Of a DNA stretch of 64,000 bases, positions 1-9,223 are shown one piece after another. Made by a program: the position numbers and the translations under genes. The first letter of the stretch is position 1. Each line of letters begins with the position of its first letter. Origin of the DNA: Cohnella sp. GbtcB17 (GTDB lineage Bacteria > Bacillota > Bacilli > Paenibacillales > Paenibacillaceae); NCBI RefSeq assembly GCF_019091135.1, contig NZ_JAGXJW010000022.1:1-64000 (forward strand). The letters are read 5' to 3'. The notes beneath the pieces were generated by a model, which was not told the origin of the DNA, made no database searches, and was given only the letters and a program-made list of their open reading frames with translations.

Positions 1-1
1 C

Positions 2-637
2 ATCGACGAGCTCGGCCGCGGCACGTCCACCGACGAGGGAATGGCGATCGCCCAATCCGTCATCGAATACGTGCACGACCGGATCGGCTGCAAGGCGCTC
101 GTTTCTACGCATTATCACGAGCTGGCACATCTGGAGGAGACGCTTGGGGGCTTGCGCAACGGCTGCATGGCCGTCAAGGAGAGCGCGGACGGCGTCACGT
201 TTCTTCGCAAGCTCGTCGCGGGCGCGGCGGATTCGAGCTACGGCATCTACTGTGCGCAGCTCGCCGGCTTGCCGGATTCGATCGTACAGCGCGCATACGG
301 CTTGCTGGAAGCCGCCGGCTCGGCGCCTAGCCGGACGGACGGAGCGCCTGCCGAACGCATCGCTGCGCCTGTCCCGGCGCAGCCGTATGCCACGGTGTCG
401 CCATCTCCTGCGCCGGAAGCTGTGCAAGAAACGGCGCAGCCGGTCGCCGTGCAGCAGCTGTCCATGTTCGAGGAAGCGGCGGCCGCCGCAGAAGCGAAGT
501 CCGCGAAGTCGCGGACGCCGGAAGCGGACAAGCTGCTCGACAAGATGCGCAAGCTCGACGTCATGCGCATGACGCCGCTGCAGGCATTGGAATGGCTGAA
601 CGATGCGCGCAATCAACTGATCGGAAAAGGGGACTGA
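2..637 (+). CDS. mutS: DNA mismatch repair protein MutS (C-terminal part)
   Basis: This is the 3' end of mutS; the gene begins left of the window and the reading frame enters at base 2. MutS recognises mismatched bases and, using ATP, recruits MutL. The visible protein starts in the ATPase domain with the Walker B/MutS signature DELGRGTSTDEG, followed by the STHYHEL segment of the nucleotide-binding core and the helix-turn-helix region. A proline/alanine-rich linker (roughly codons 105-150 of the visible part) leads to a C-terminal tail with a helical domain (MRKLDVMRMTPLQALEWL), as in full-length MutS proteins. The stop lies two bases before the next start codon, and mutL follows one gene later, so this is a mutSL-type operon. 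The family assignment is secure; the N-terminal domains cannot be judged. Confidence 0.97.
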   Translation: MDELGRGTSTDEGMAIAQSVIEYVHDRIGCKALVSTHYHELAHLEETLGGLRNGCMAVKESADGVTFLRKLVAGAADSSYGIYCAQLAGLPDSIVQRAYGLLEAAGSAPSRTDGAPAERIAAPVPAQPYATVSPSPAPEAVQETAQPVAVQQLSMFEEAAAAAEAKSAKSRTPEADKLLDKMRKLDVMRMTPLQALEWLNDARNQLIGKGD

Positions 638-639
638 AT

Positions 640-2076
640 TTGAGAAAACCAAAAGGAAAGGCGGGTTTGCTGGTCAAGGCGGCCCTGTGCCTGACACTGT
701 CCGTCCTATGGCTGCCGGCCGTCGCCGGCGCCGCTACGCAGGACCAGGTCAACGAAGTGCGCCAGCTGCTGGAGGAATACCATATCAGTAAGCCGACGGA
801 CGAAAAGCTGAGCGAGTCCGAGATCGAAGAGATGATCGACGCGCTGGACGATCCGTATACCCAATATTTTTCGCCCGAGGAGCTGCAGAGCTTTTCCAAC
901 GCGATCAACCAGTCGTTCGTCGGCATCGGCATCGTCATGTCGCAGGACGACGGGATCACGTACCTTGAGGACGTCGTGCCGGACAGCCCCGCCTTCAAAG
1001 CCGGCCTGATGCCGGGCGACGCTCTCGTCTCGATCGACGGCGTCGCTGTCGCGGGCAAGTCGATCGACGCGATTCAGATCATGGCAGCCGGCAAGGAAGG
1101 GACGAACGTCAACGTCGGCGTCAAGCGGGGCCTGGTCAAGCTGCAATTTCTCGTCGCGCGGACTTCGATGCAGCTGCCTGTCACCACCTCGCGGCTCATG
1201 GGCAGCGGCGTCGGTTATCTTCGTTTGGACTCGTTTTCCGCGGACGCCGCGTCCAAGTTCAAATCGCAGCTGCAGTCGCTCGAAGGCCAAGGGATGGCGT
1301 CCCTCGTCATCGACCTGCGCGGCAACGGCGGCGGCTACGTCGATCAGGCGCAGCAGATCGGCGCGCTGTTCGTCGCCGACGGCATTCTGGCTCATGTGGC
1401 CGATCGCGACGGCAAGGACACGCCGATCGAGCTGCACGGAGAGAAGCGCGATTACCCCGTTTATATACTCGTCGACGGAGGGAGTGCGAGCGCGACGGAG
1501 CTGCTGTCGGGCGCGCTCCAGGAGTACGGCGTCGCGAAGCTGGTCGGCACGAATACGTACGGCAAAGGCGTCATCCAGCAGCTTATTCCCGTCGCGTCGG
1601 GCGGCACGCTTAAGGTGACGGTGCAGGAGTACAAGACGCCGAACGGCAAAAAGGTGGACAAGGTCGGTCTGACGCCGGACGTCGCTGTCAGCGGCGGCCT
1701 TCAGCAGCTGCTTGCGGCTTACCGTCTTGCCGGAGGCGGGGATATCCGGCTCACCGTCGGACGCGGCGCGCTCGTCGTCAACGGCGTCCGTTCGCCGGAC
1801 GCCGGCTCCGTCGTCAAGAAAAACGGCGTTTGGTACGTCAGCTCGAGGCTGGGGGCCATCGCGACCGAGTCGACGCTCAGCTACGACGCCAAGGCCAAGC
1901 AGATCGTACTCGCGAAGGGCGGAACGACGCATCGGCTCGCCGCCTCGGACAGCCACGTCATCGTCAAAAACGGCGTTAGCTACGTCGACGTCCGCCTGCT
2001 GTCCAAATGGTTCGGCAGCTTGACTTGGGCGGCAGCGGGCGACGGCACGGTCACGCTATACGAGTCGGCGGCCTGA
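640..2076 (+). CDS. S41 (CtpA-type) carboxyl-terminal processing peptidase with stalk domain
   Basis: This is a probable exported serine protease. I chose the TTG at 640 because AAAGGGGA sits about seven bases upstream and the resulting N-terminus is a signal peptide (basic residues, then a hydrophobic stretch at about 9-31 ending in AxA). A PDZ domain (about 88-170) precedes the S41 catalytic core. The nucleophile should be Ser284 in GGSASATE and the general base Lys309 in TYGKG; the 25-residue spacing matches CtpB/Prc enzymes. The last ~110 residues resemble the copper-amine-oxidase N-terminal-like module used as a wall or stalk domain in Paenibacillus proteins (VKKNGVWYV, VIVKNGVSYVDVRLL). 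It begins two bases after the mutS stop. The substrate is unknown and a role in mismatch repair is not implied. Confidence 0.88.
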   Translation: MRKPKGKAGLLVKAALCLTLSVLWLPAVAGAATQDQVNEVRQLLEEYHISKPTDEKLSESEIEEMIDALDDPYTQYFSPEELQSFSNAINQSFVGIGIVMSQDDGITYLEDVVPDSPAFKAGLMPGDALVSIDGVAVAGKSIDAIQIMAAGKEGTNVNVGVKRGLVKLQFLVARTSMQLPVTTSRLMGSGVGYLRLDSFSADAASKFKSQLQSLEGQGMASLVIDLRGNGGGYVDQAQQIGALFVADGILAHVADRDGKDTPIELHGEKRDYPVYILVDGGSASATELLSGALQEYGVAKLVGTNTYGKGVIQQLIPVASGGTLKVTVQEYKTPNGKKVDKVGLTPDVAVSGGLQQLLAAYRLAGGGDIRLTVGRGALVVNGVRSPDAGSVVKKNGVWYVSSRLGAIATESTLSYDAKAKQIVLAKGGTTHRLAASDSHVIVKNGVSYVDVRLLSKWFGSLTWAAAGDGTVTLYESAA

Positions 2077-2106
2077 CGCCGCACAACGCCGGGAAGGGGG
2101 ACGAAT

Positions 2107-4287
2107 ATGGGAATCATCATCCAGCTGGACGAGCATCTCTCGAACCAGATCGCGGCGGGCGAGGTCGTCGAGCGCCCGGCTTCCGTGCTGAAGGAGCTGA
2201 TCGAAAACGCGGTCGACGCCGGCGCGAAGCATGTGGACATCACCGCCGAAGAAGGCGGCTTGTCGCTGATCCGTGTCGTGGACGACGGCGCGGGCATCGA
2301 GGCCGACGACCTGCTCGTCGCCTTCCAACGTCACGCGACGAGCAAGATCGCGACCAACCGCGATCTGTTCCAGATCTCGACGCTCGGCTTTCGGGGAGAG
2401 GCGCTGCCGAGTATCGCTTCCGTCGCCAAGGTGCGCTGCCTGAGCGCCTCCGAATCGGGCGGTCTCGGCCGGCTGCTCGAGATCGAAGGCGGCACCGTCA
2501 AGCGCCACGAGGACGCAGCTTCCCCGAAAGGCACGGACATGTCCGTCAAGGAGCTCTTTTACAACACGCCTGCGCGGCTCAAATACATGCGTACGATCCA
2601 GACCGAGCTGTCGCATCTGTCCGACGTCGTGTACAGGCAGGCGCTTGCGCGGCCCGACGTCGCGTTCACTTTTTCCCACAACGGCTCTACGCTTCTTCGG
2701 ACGCCGGGCAACGGCGACCTGAGGCAGGTCGTCGCCGCCATCTACGGCTCGGGACCCGCCAAGGCGATGCTCGAAATACAGGCGGACAGCCCCGATTTTT
2801 CGCTGTCCGGGCTGACTGCCATGCCGATCGAAACACGCGCGAGCCGAACCGCGGTCACGATTATCGTCAACGGGCGGTTCGTGCGCAGCCCGGCCGTCAT
2901 GCAGCCGCTGCTGCAGGCGTATCATACGCTGCTGCCGATCAATCGCTATCCGCTGTCCGTGCTCCATCTGCGGATGCATCCGACGCTGCTGGACGTGAAC
3001 GTGCACCCGGCCAAGCTCGAGGTGCGGTTCAGCAAGGAAGCCGAGCTGCGCGTCTTCGTCGAAGCGGCCGTCAAAAAGGCGCTCGAAGCCTACGCCTATA
3101 TTCCGTCGGGCACGGCCGTTCGCAAGCCGAAGCCCGAAGTCTGGCAGCAGGAGCAGATCCGGTTCCAACTGCCGCCGGTTGAAGCCGAGGCGGAAGCTGC
3201 GCGGAGCGATCGGCCGCAAGGGGACGAGCAGCCGTCGGGGAACGAGCGGACGGCGGCAGGCAGCCGGGAGGCTGCGCCCAGCCTGGAGCCGGCAGGCGAG
3301 GAGACAACCTCGCCAGCGCCAGGTCGCGAACGCCCGGGAGTCGAATCGCGCTCGGCTGCGCCAGGCGGCGAACGTTCGGCAGACGTATCGCACTTGCCCT
3401 CGCCGGACCGTCGGCAATACGAATCCTTTTCCTTCTCCGACAGCGCGGATTCAAAAGGGGCCGGATACGGGGAAAGAAGGCGGGACAGCGCAACTGTCCG
3501 GCCTTCTTCTCCATCGGCTTTCGGCGACCCGCCGGCTAGCATCCGCCGGGATGCTGTTCGGGAAGCGAGACCTTCGGGCGGCGGCTACGCCGCGCCGGCG
3601 CGCGATCCCTGGAACGCCGGAAGCAGAGGGCAGGAGGCGGGCAAGTTGTCCGATCAGGTGTGGCAGGCGGCATTCGGCGCCGCGGCCGCGGAGACGAAGC
3701 CCGAATTTCCGGAGCTCTACTGGATCGGCCAGCTGCATGGAACTTACATCGTCGCCCAGAACGACGGCGGCTTGTATCTGATCGATCAGCATGCCGCCCA
3801 CGAGCGCATCCACTACGAGATTTATTACGAAAAGTTCGGCGATCCGGCGGCCGCTAGCCAGGAGCTGCTCCTTCCGGTCACGCTGTCCTTCGCGCCGGAC
3901 GAATACGCGATCATCCGCGGCAAGCTTCCCTGGTTCGAGCTCGCGGGCGTATATCTCGAGGACTTCGGGGGCAATACCTTTATCGTACGGGCCGTGCCGC
4001 ACTGGCTCCCCGAAGGGGACGAAGCCGACATCGTGCGGGAGATGGCGGAGTGGATCTTGAAGGAGCGGGGCATCGACCTTCACAAGATTCGCGAGAAGGC
4101 CGCGATCCTTTGCTCCTGCAAAGCATCGATCAAGGCCAACCAGTCGCTGACTCGCGAAGCCGGCGAAACGCTCCTGCGCCGGCTGGCCGCCTGCAAGCAG
4201 CCTTATACGTGTCCGCACGGCCGGCCCATCGTCGTCAGCTTCACGACCTACGAGCTCGAGAAAATGTTCAAGCGGGTGATGTCTTGA
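2107..4287 (+). CDS. mutL: DNA mismatch repair protein MutL
   Basis: MutL couples mismatch recognition by MutS to strand incision. The N-terminal GHKL ATPase is clear (NQIAAGEVVERP, LIENAVDAGA, GFRGEAL). A long low-complexity linker rich in Ser, Pro, Glu and Arg runs from about residue 355 to 525. The C-terminal domain carries the endonuclease motif DQHAAHERIHYE (residues 560-571) and ends with ACKASIKAN and CPHGRP, so this is a nicking MutL of the Bacillus type rather than the endonuclease-free E. coli type. The ATG at 2107 has a GGAAGGGGG ribosome binding site. The 726-residue length is slightly above average because of the linker. The stop overlaps the next gene. Confidence 0.97.
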   Translation: MGIIIQLDEHLSNQIAAGEVVERPASVLKELIENAVDAGAKHVDITAEEGGLSLIRVVDDGAGIEADDLLVAFQRHATSKIATNRDLFQISTLGFRGEALPSIASVAKVRCLSASESGGLGRLLEIEGGTVKRHEDAASPKGTDMSVKELFYNTPARLKYMRTIQTELSHLSDVVYRQALARPDVAFTFSHNGSTLLRTPGNGDLRQVVAAIYGSGPAKAMLEIQADSPDFSLSGLTAMPIETRASRTAVTIIVNGRFVRSPAVMQPLLQAYHTLLPINRYPLSVLHLRMHPTLLDVNVHPAKLEVRFSKEAELRVFVEAAVKKALEAYAYIPSGTAVRKPKPEVWQQEQIRFQLPPVEAEAEAARSDRPQGDEQPSGNERTAAGSREAAPSLEPAGEETTSPAPGRERPGVESRSAAPGGERSADVSHLPSPDRRQYESFSFSDSADSKGAGYGERRRDSATVRPSSPSAFGDPPASIRRDAVREARPSGGGYAAPARDPWNAGSRGQEAGKLSDQVWQAAFGAAAAETKPEFPELYWIGQLHGTYIVAQNDGGLYLIDQHAAHERIHYEIYYEKFGDPAAASQELLLPVTLSFAPDEYAIIRGKLPWFELAGVYLEDFGGNTFIVRAVPHWLPEGDEADIVREMAEWILKERGIDLHKIREKAAILCSCKASIKANQSLTREAGETLLRRLAACKQPYTCPHGRPIVVSFTTYELEKMFKRVMS

Positions 4288-5066
4288 TCGTGACGACCGC
4301 GGAAAAGCCGGACGCGGCGCTGGTCGCTTACGCACGGGGACTGGCGGACGAGCTCGGCTGCCGCTTCGTCGACCGGCGCCGCGAGACGCTGGCAGGCCTC
4401 GCCCGCAAATACCCGGATGCCGCCGGCGGCATCCTTGTCGCAAGTCCGCAGGGCTTGCGGTTCGCCGCGGACGGTGCGGAGCCGCTTTTCTACCATCCGA
4501 GCATGGCGCAGATCCGCGTAAAGCGTCTGCTTGAAGGCGCGGGCGACGCGCTCGTCGAAGCGACGGGCGTAAGGCCGGGCGATGCCGTTGTCGATTGCAC
4601 GGCGGGTCTTGGCGCCGACGCGCTCGTGCTGTCCTTCGCCGCGGGCGCAGGCGGCAGCGTGACGGCCATCGAGGCATCGCGCATTTTGTACGTCGTCGTC
4701 AGAGAAGGCATGAAGGCGTACCGGAGCGGAATGCCCGAGCTCGATGAAGCGATGCGCAGGGTGAACGTGATACACGGCCAGCATCTGGAGGCGCTGCGCG
4801 GCATGGCGAACCGCAGCGCGGACATCGTTTACTTTGACCCGATGTTCGCAAGGCCCGTCCCAGGTTCGGCCTCTTTAAGACCGCTCCGGGCCTATGCGGA
4901 GGATCGCTCCCTCGCGGCCGAAGCGATCGCGGAGGCGAAGCGGGTGGCCCGCCGCGCCGTCGTGCTGAAGGATCACAGAACGAGCGGCGAATTCGAACGG
5001 CACGGATTCCGGCGCGTCCGGACTTCCTATTCGGCCGTGGACTATGGAGTGATCGGGATTCAATGA
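4284..5066 (+). CDS. Class I SAM-dependent methyltransferase, RsmJ-like
   Basis: This is a Rossmann-fold methyltransferase similar to the RsmJ/YhiQ family (16S rRNA guanine-N2 methyltransferase in E. coli). The SAM-binding loop is VVDCTAGLGADALVL and the catalytic-region motif is VYFDPMFARP, both typical of that family. The start is uncertain: TTG at 4284 overlaps the mutL stop by four bases with GGGTG upstream, and GTG at 4290 is the alternative. The open frame extends further upstream but inside mutL, so I did not use it. It ends in an ATGA overlap with miaA, so mutL, this gene and miaA look translationally coupled. The family is fairly sure; the rRNA target is inferred from family membership only. 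Confidence 0.8.
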   Translation: MIVTTAEKPDAALVAYARGLADELGCRFVDRRRETLAGLARKYPDAAGGILVASPQGLRFAADGAEPLFYHPSMAQIRVKRLLEGAGDALVEATGVRPGDAVVDCTAGLGADALVLSFAAGAGGSVTAIEASRILYVVVREGMKAYRSGMPELDEAMRRVNVIHGQHLEALRGMANRSADIVYFDPMFARPVPGSASLRPLRAYAEDRSLAAEAIAEAKRVARRAVVLKDHRTSGEFERHGFRRVRTSYSAVDYGVIGIQ

Positions 5067-6016
5067 CGAACAACAAGCCCCCGCTGATCGCGCTCGTCGG
5101 ACCGACGGCCGTCGGCAAGACGGCGGCGAGCCTCGCGATCGCCAAGACGTTCGATTGCGAGATTATCAGCGGCGAGTCGATGCAAGGTTACAGGGGGAGG
5201 GATATCGGCACGGCCAAACTGCCGCTCGCGGAGCGCGAGGGCGTCCCGCACCATCTGATCGACATCAAGGCGCCGGACGAGCCGTTCTCGGCGGCGGACT
5301 TCCAGGCGGCCTGCGGGGAGGCGATCCGGGACATTCAGAGCCGCGGGCGTATTCCCTTCATTGTCGGCGGCACCGGGCTGTACGTCGAGTCCGTGTGCTA
5401 CGGGTTCGGGTTCCAGCCATCGGGCGGCGACCCCGACTTCCGCGCGTCGATGCAGGCGATCGCCGATTCGCAAGGCGCCGATGCGCTCCACGCGAAGCTG
5501 TCCGCCGTCGATCCGGCCACCGCGGCGAAGCTTCACCCGAACGACGTGAGGCGCGTCATCCGCGCGCTGGAGATTCATAAGGCGACGGGGCGCCCCGCGT
5601 CGGAGCAGCTCGGCGAGGCGCGCGGAGACCGCAAGGAGTCGCCTTACAACCTCGTGCTGCTCGGACTCCATATGGATCGGGCCAAGCTGTACGCGAGGAT
5701 CGACCGGCGTGTCGAGGACATGCTGGCGCAGGGACTTGAGGCTGAGGTGCGGGGATTGCTGGACGCGGGCCTTACTTCTGCGTCCGTGTCCATGCAGGCG
5801 CTCGGCTACAAGGAGATGGTCGCCTACCTCGAAGGACGCGCGTCGTACGATGAGGCTGTAACGATGCTCAAGCGGGATACGCGGCGGTTTGCGAAGCGCC
5901 AGCTCTCCTGGTTCCGCCATATGCAGGACCTCGTCTGGATCGATACGGACGGCGCCGCAAAAATCTCCGATCTTTATCCAACGATCTATGCTATAATAGC
6001 AGGAAAGTTAAAATGA
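5063..6016 (+). CDS. miaA: tRNA dimethylallyltransferase MiaA
   Basis: MiaA transfers a dimethylallyl group to A37 of tRNAs that read codons beginning with U. The P-loop GPTAVGKT lies at about residues 13-20, followed by the family segments ISGESMQGYRG and DIGTAKL, the FIVGGTGLY motif, the NDVRRVIRALEI helix, and the C-terminal QALGYKE and RRFAKRQLSWFR motifs. The length (317 residues) is normal. Two family positions are slightly unusual: the common DSMQVY is ESMQGY here. The start overlaps the upstream methyltransferase by ATGA and hfq lies 50 bases downstream, the classical miaA-hfq order. Confidence 0.97.
   Translation: MTNNKPPLIALVGPTAVGKTAASLAIAKTFDCEIISGESMQGYRGRDIGTAKLPLAEREGVPHHLIDIKAPDEPFSAADFQAACGEAIRDIQSRGRIPFIVGGTGLYVESVCYGFGFQPSGGDPDFRASMQAIADSQGADALHAKLSAVDPATAAKLHPNDVRRVIRALEIHKATGRPASEQLGEARGDRKESPYNLVLLGLHMDRAKLYARIDRRVEDMLAQGLEAEVRGLLDAGLTSASVSMQALGYKEMVAYLEGRASYDEAVTMLKRDTRRFAKRQLSWFRHMQDLVWIDTDGAAKISDLYPTIYAIIAGKLK
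5989..5997 (+). promoter_or_regulatory. Putative extended -10 promoter for hfq
   Basis: The 3' end of miaA contains TGC-TATAAT (TATAAT at 5992-5997), a perfect extended -10 element about 70 bases before the hfq start. No good -35 hexamer is present at the expected distance, which fits an extended -10 promoter. It would allow hfq to be expressed separately from miaA. Confidence 0.5.
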
Positions 6017-6068
6017 GCTTTGAATATAATCTTACAAAAGAAATCAATGGCGATGGGGGATACCGGTA

Positions 6069-6311
6069 ATGAACAAGTCCATTAACATCCAGGATACGTT
6101 TCTGAATCAATTGCGCAAGGATAGCGTGCCCGTCACCGTTTACTTGCCCAACGGCTTTCAGATTCGCGGCGTCGTCCGCGCCTTCGACAACTTCACGATC
6201 GTCATCGACAGCGACGGCCGGCAGCAGATGGTATACAAGCATGCCATCAGCACGATCATGCCGCAGCGCAACGTATCCTTGCAGCAGCAGGACGCCGGGG
6301 CCAACGCTTGA
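6069..6311 (+). CDS. hfq: RNA chaperone Hfq
   Basis: Hfq is a hexameric Sm-like RNA-binding protein. The 80-residue protein carries the Sm1 region ([19 protein letters not shown] ... [12 protein letters not shown]) and the Sm2 signature YKHAISTI, and ends in a short Gln/Ala-rich tail as in other Bacillales. It lies 52 bases downstream of miaA, with a promoter-like TATAAT in the miaA 3' end and an intrinsic terminator downstream. A GATGGGGGATACCGGT-type leader supplies the ribosome binding site. Identity is secure; its degree of importance in small-RNA regulation in Firmicutes varies and cannot be read from sequence. Confidence 0.97.
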   Translation: MNKSINIQDTFLNQLRKDSVPVTVYLPNGFQIRGVVRAFDNFTIVIDSDGRQQMVYKHAISTIMPQRNVSLQQQDAGANA

Positions 6312-6388
6312 CGCGAGCGCGGCGCTAAGGCCCTGAACGAAACCTTTCGTCCCCCGTTAGCGTCTAATTGAATAGCCAGGCCACAGGG

Positions 6389-6418
6389 CAACCCAACACT
6401 TGGGTTGTTCTTCTTTTG
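6389..6418 (+). terminator. Intrinsic terminator after hfq
   Basis: An 8-bp perfect stem (CAACCCAA / TTGGGTTG) with a three-base loop is followed by TTCTTCTTTTG. It closes the mutS-hfq transcription unit. Confidence 0.75.
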
Positions 6419-6426
6419 AGCGGGTA

Positions 6427-6435
6427 TGGTATAGA
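6427..6435 (+). promoter_or_regulatory. Putative promoter for the penicillin-binding protein gene
   Basis: TGG-TATAGA (-10 at 6430-6435, with an extended TG) lies just after the hfq terminator and 37 bases before the TTG start at 6472. No convincing -35 was found, so this is a weak call based on position and the extended -10. Confidence 0.35.
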
Positions 6436-6471
6436 CAGAGAAAAAACGTACTGTAAAAGGGGAGAAAGCTA

Positions 6472-9111
6472 TTGGCTCAGTCAGCACCGAATCGATCCCG
6501 CAGCGGGAAAAGCGGCAAACCGCCGCGCAAACGCGGGCGCGGCAAAGTTGCGCTCATTTGGATCATCTGCATTGCCGTCCTGGCCGTTCTCGCCGCGGCG
6601 GTTGCGTATCTGCTCGTCATCTTGAACGGCGAACGCATTTTGTCGGCCAATCTCAACAAGCTCGATCTCGACCGTTCGACGATCGTCGCCGATGCGAACG
6701 GCACCCAGATCGCCAAAATATCGATCGCGGGCGGCAACCGCGAATACGTGCAATACAAGGATATTCCGCAAGCCGTGCGCGATGCGTTCGTGGCGGTCGA
6801 GGATAAACGGTTTTACGAGCACGGCGGCGTCGACCTGTTCGGCATCGGACGGGCGCTCGCCAAGGACGTCGTCGCCCGCAGCATGGTCGAAGGCGCCAGC
6901 ACGATTACCCAGCAGCTCGCCCGCAATCTGTTCCTGAATGCGGACAAGACCTGGTTCCGCAAAGGCACGGAGGCGTCGATCGCATTGGCGCTTGAGCGGC
7001 ACAAGACCAAGGAAGAGATTCTCGAGCTGTACCTGAACCGGATCTATTTCGGCAACGGACAATACGGCATCAAGACGGCCGCGAAGTTTTATTTTGGCGT
7101 CGGCGATCTCGACCAGCTGAAGACGTGGCAGATCGCTACGCTGGCCGCGATTCCGAAAGGTCCGAGCATTTACAATCCTTACAAGCATCCGGACAACTCG
7201 ATGGAGCGCCGCGCCGTCGTTTTGCGTCTGATGGCCGATCAAGGCCTGATTACCGAGGAAGAGCGCGCGCAAGCCGCGGAGATCGTCTACAAGCCGACGA
7301 TGGCGATGACGAGCACGAGCAAGTTCGCCAGCTACACCGATTATGCGATCGATGAAGCGCTGGAGAAGCTGAACTTGACGGAGGAAGAGCTGTTGTCGGG
7401 GGGCTACACGATCTATACGACGATCGACACCGCCGCCCAAAGCGCGATGGAGAAAGAGTTTTCCGAAGACGCCAACTTCGAGAAAAGCGAGGACGACACG
7501 CCGATTCAAGGCGCGATGGTCATCATGGATCAGCACGACGGCTCGCTCAAGGCGATGGTCGGCGGCCGCGATTACCAAAAGAGCGGCTTGAACCGCGTGG
7601 AAAGCAGGCGCCAGCCGGGTTCCTCGTACAAGCCGATCGTCTCGTACGGTCCTGCGCTCGAGACGGGCGATTATACGCCCGATTCGACGCTCCGGGACGA
7701 CAAGATCTGCTATGGCAACGGCACGTATTGCCCGACGGACTCCAATGGGAAGAAGTATATAGGGGCCGTCTCGATGAAGGAAGCAATTCGCGAATCGCGC
7801 AATCAGCCGGCCGTCTGGCTGCTGAACGAGATCGGCCTCTCCACTGGAGTCAAGTTCGCCGGCAAGCTGGGCATCGAGCTCGGCAGCGAAGACAAGCATA
7901 ATCTGGCGATCGCGCTCGGCGGGTTGACGAACGGCGTAACGCCTGTTCAGATGGTCCGGGCCTACGGCACGTTCGCAAACGGCGGACAGCTGCAGGATGC
8001 GCACGCCGTGCTGAAGATCACCGATGCCTCCGGCAAGCCGGTCTATACGTTCAAGGCGCCGGGCGACAACCAGGTGATCAAGCCGATGACCGCGTATTAC
8101 GTGACCGAGATCATGAAGGGCGTCGTAAGCGGCGGCACGGGCACAAAAGCGCAGATCAGCGGCCGTACCGTCGCCGGCAAGACGGGCACGACGCAGCTCG
8201 GACTCAAGGGTGCGAGCTCCAGCGGCAACCGCGACGTCTGGTTCGTCGGCTACACGCCGGAGTATACGGCGGCCGTCTGGATGGGCTACGACAAGACCGA
8301 CAAGGATCATTACGTTAAAAAAAGCAGCGGCCAGGCGGCGGCTTTGTTCTCCAAAGTCATGAAAAAGGCGCTCGAGGGCAAGCCGAAGCAGTCGTTCCCC
8401 GTGCCGGAGCAGGCACAGGAGCAGCCTACGCCGACGCCGACGGCTGATCAGTCGATCACGGACCTGACCGGCGTATACGATTCGCAGCAGGTTGCCGTAT
8501 CGTTGAACTGGTCTGCGGTGCCGGGCGACGATATCACGTACAAGATTTATCGCCAGGCGAGCGGCGAGAGCGAGTTCAAGCTGCTGGTCGAGTCCGTGAC
8601 GCCGTCGGCCGAAGATCTGTCCATCTTGCCGGATACGACGTACACCTATTACGTGAAGCCGTTCGATCCGAATGCCGGCAAGGAGGGTGCCGAATCGAAC
8701 CGTGTCACCGTCGAGGTGACGAGTGAACTGGAACCGACCCCGACGCCTACGCCGACGCCGACCCCGGACGAGTCGACGGAGCCGCCTTCGGACGGGACGG
8801 ACGGTCCGGATGACGGGGATGGCGGCAATCAGGGCGAGGCGCCGCCGGACGGCGGACAACCGACGCCGACGGATACGTCAACGCCTTCCGATGCGCCGAC
8901 TCCTACACCTACGCCGACGCCTTCGGCGCAGCCTACGGAGTCGACGGGCCCGATCGCGCGCGCGACGGCCTCGCCGACGGTGTTGCCGACGAGTACGGCG
9001 ACCGGAGAACAGTTTGGCAAAAAAGATAAAAAGCACAAAAACGATGCCGAGGTATCGACCGACGCCGCAACCGATGCTTCGACCGACGCGACGAGTCAGG
9101 CCACGCCTTAA
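6472..9111 (+). CDS. Class A penicillin-binding protein (bifunctional transglycosylase/transpeptidase)
   Basis: This membrane-anchored enzyme polymerises glycan strands and cross-links peptidoglycan. The TTG start at 6472 is supported by AAGGGGAG seven bases upstream. A basic cytoplasmic tail is followed by one membrane segment (about 27-50), a GT51 glycosyltransferase domain (catalytic EDKRFYEH, then GASTITQQLARN), and a penicillin-binding transpeptidase with SxxK at Ser384-Lys387 (GSSYKP), SRN, and KTG at 570-572. After the enzyme domains comes a fibronectin type III-like module (about 660-750) and then a long extracellular tail of Pro-Thr repeats, Asp/Gly-rich and Ser/Thr-rich sequence. 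This PBP1A-like layout with FN3 and a PT-rich tail is common in Bacillales. An intrinsic terminator follows. Confidence 0.95.
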   Translation: MAQSAPNRSRSGKSGKPPRKRGRGKVALIWIICIAVLAVLAAAVAYLLVILNGERILSANLNKLDLDRSTIVADANGTQIAKISIAGGNREYVQYKDIPQAVRDAFVAVEDKRFYEHGGVDLFGIGRALAKDVVARSMVEGASTITQQLARNLFLNADKTWFRKGTEASIALALERHKTKEEILELYLNRIYFGNGQYGIKTAAKFYFGVGDLDQLKTWQIATLAAIPKGPSIYNPYKHPDNSMERRAVVLRLMADQGLITEEERAQAAEIVYKPTMAMTSTSKFASYTDYAIDEALEKLNLTEEELLSGGYTIYTTIDTAAQSAMEKEFSEDANFEKSEDDTPIQGAMVIMDQHDGSLKAMVGGRDYQKSGLNRVESRRQPGSSYKPIVSYGPALETGDYTPDSTLRDDKICYGNGTYCPTDSNGKKYIGAVSMKEAIRESRNQPAVWLLNEIGLSTGVKFAGKLGIELGSEDKHNLAIALGGLTNGVTPVQMVRAYGTFANGGQLQDAHAVLKITDASGKPVYTFKAPGDNQVIKPMTAYYVTEIMKGVVSGGTGTKAQISGRTVAGKTGTTQLGLKGASSSGNRDVWFVGYTPEYTAAVWMGYDKTDKDHYVKKSSGQAAALFSKVMKKALEGKPKQSFPVPEQAQEQPTPTPTADQSITDLTGVYDSQQVAVSLNWSAVPGDDITYKIYRQASGESEFKLLVESVTPSAEDLSILPDTTYTYYVKPFDPNAGKEGAESNRVTVEVTSELEPTPTPTPTPTPDESTEPPSDGTDGPDDGDGGNQGEAPPDGGQPTPTDTSTPSDAPTPTPTPTPSAQPTESTGPIARATASPTVLPTSTATGEQFGKKDKKHKNDAEVSTDAATDASTDATSQATP

Positions 9112-9135
9112 GTTTCTTTCACAGCCGCATGACCC

Positions 9136-9167
9136 AAGACAAGCGTATCCGCGCTTGTCTTTTTTTC
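9136..9167 (+). terminator. Intrinsic terminator after the penicillin-binding protein gene
   Basis: A 10-bp perfect stem (AAGACAAGCG / CGCTTGTCTT) with a six-base loop is followed by a run of T. This is a strong Rho-independent terminator. Confidence 0.9.
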
Positions 9168-9223
9168 GTTTATTGTACAAAATAGGTTCATTGCGGATAG
9201 AGAGAAGGCAGGAGGAATCGCAA

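Noticed and set aside
592..639. Upstream ATG start for the S41 peptidase
   Set aside because: It lies within mutS, lacks a ribosome binding site, and would bury the signal peptide behind 16 extra residues. The TTG at 640 fits better.
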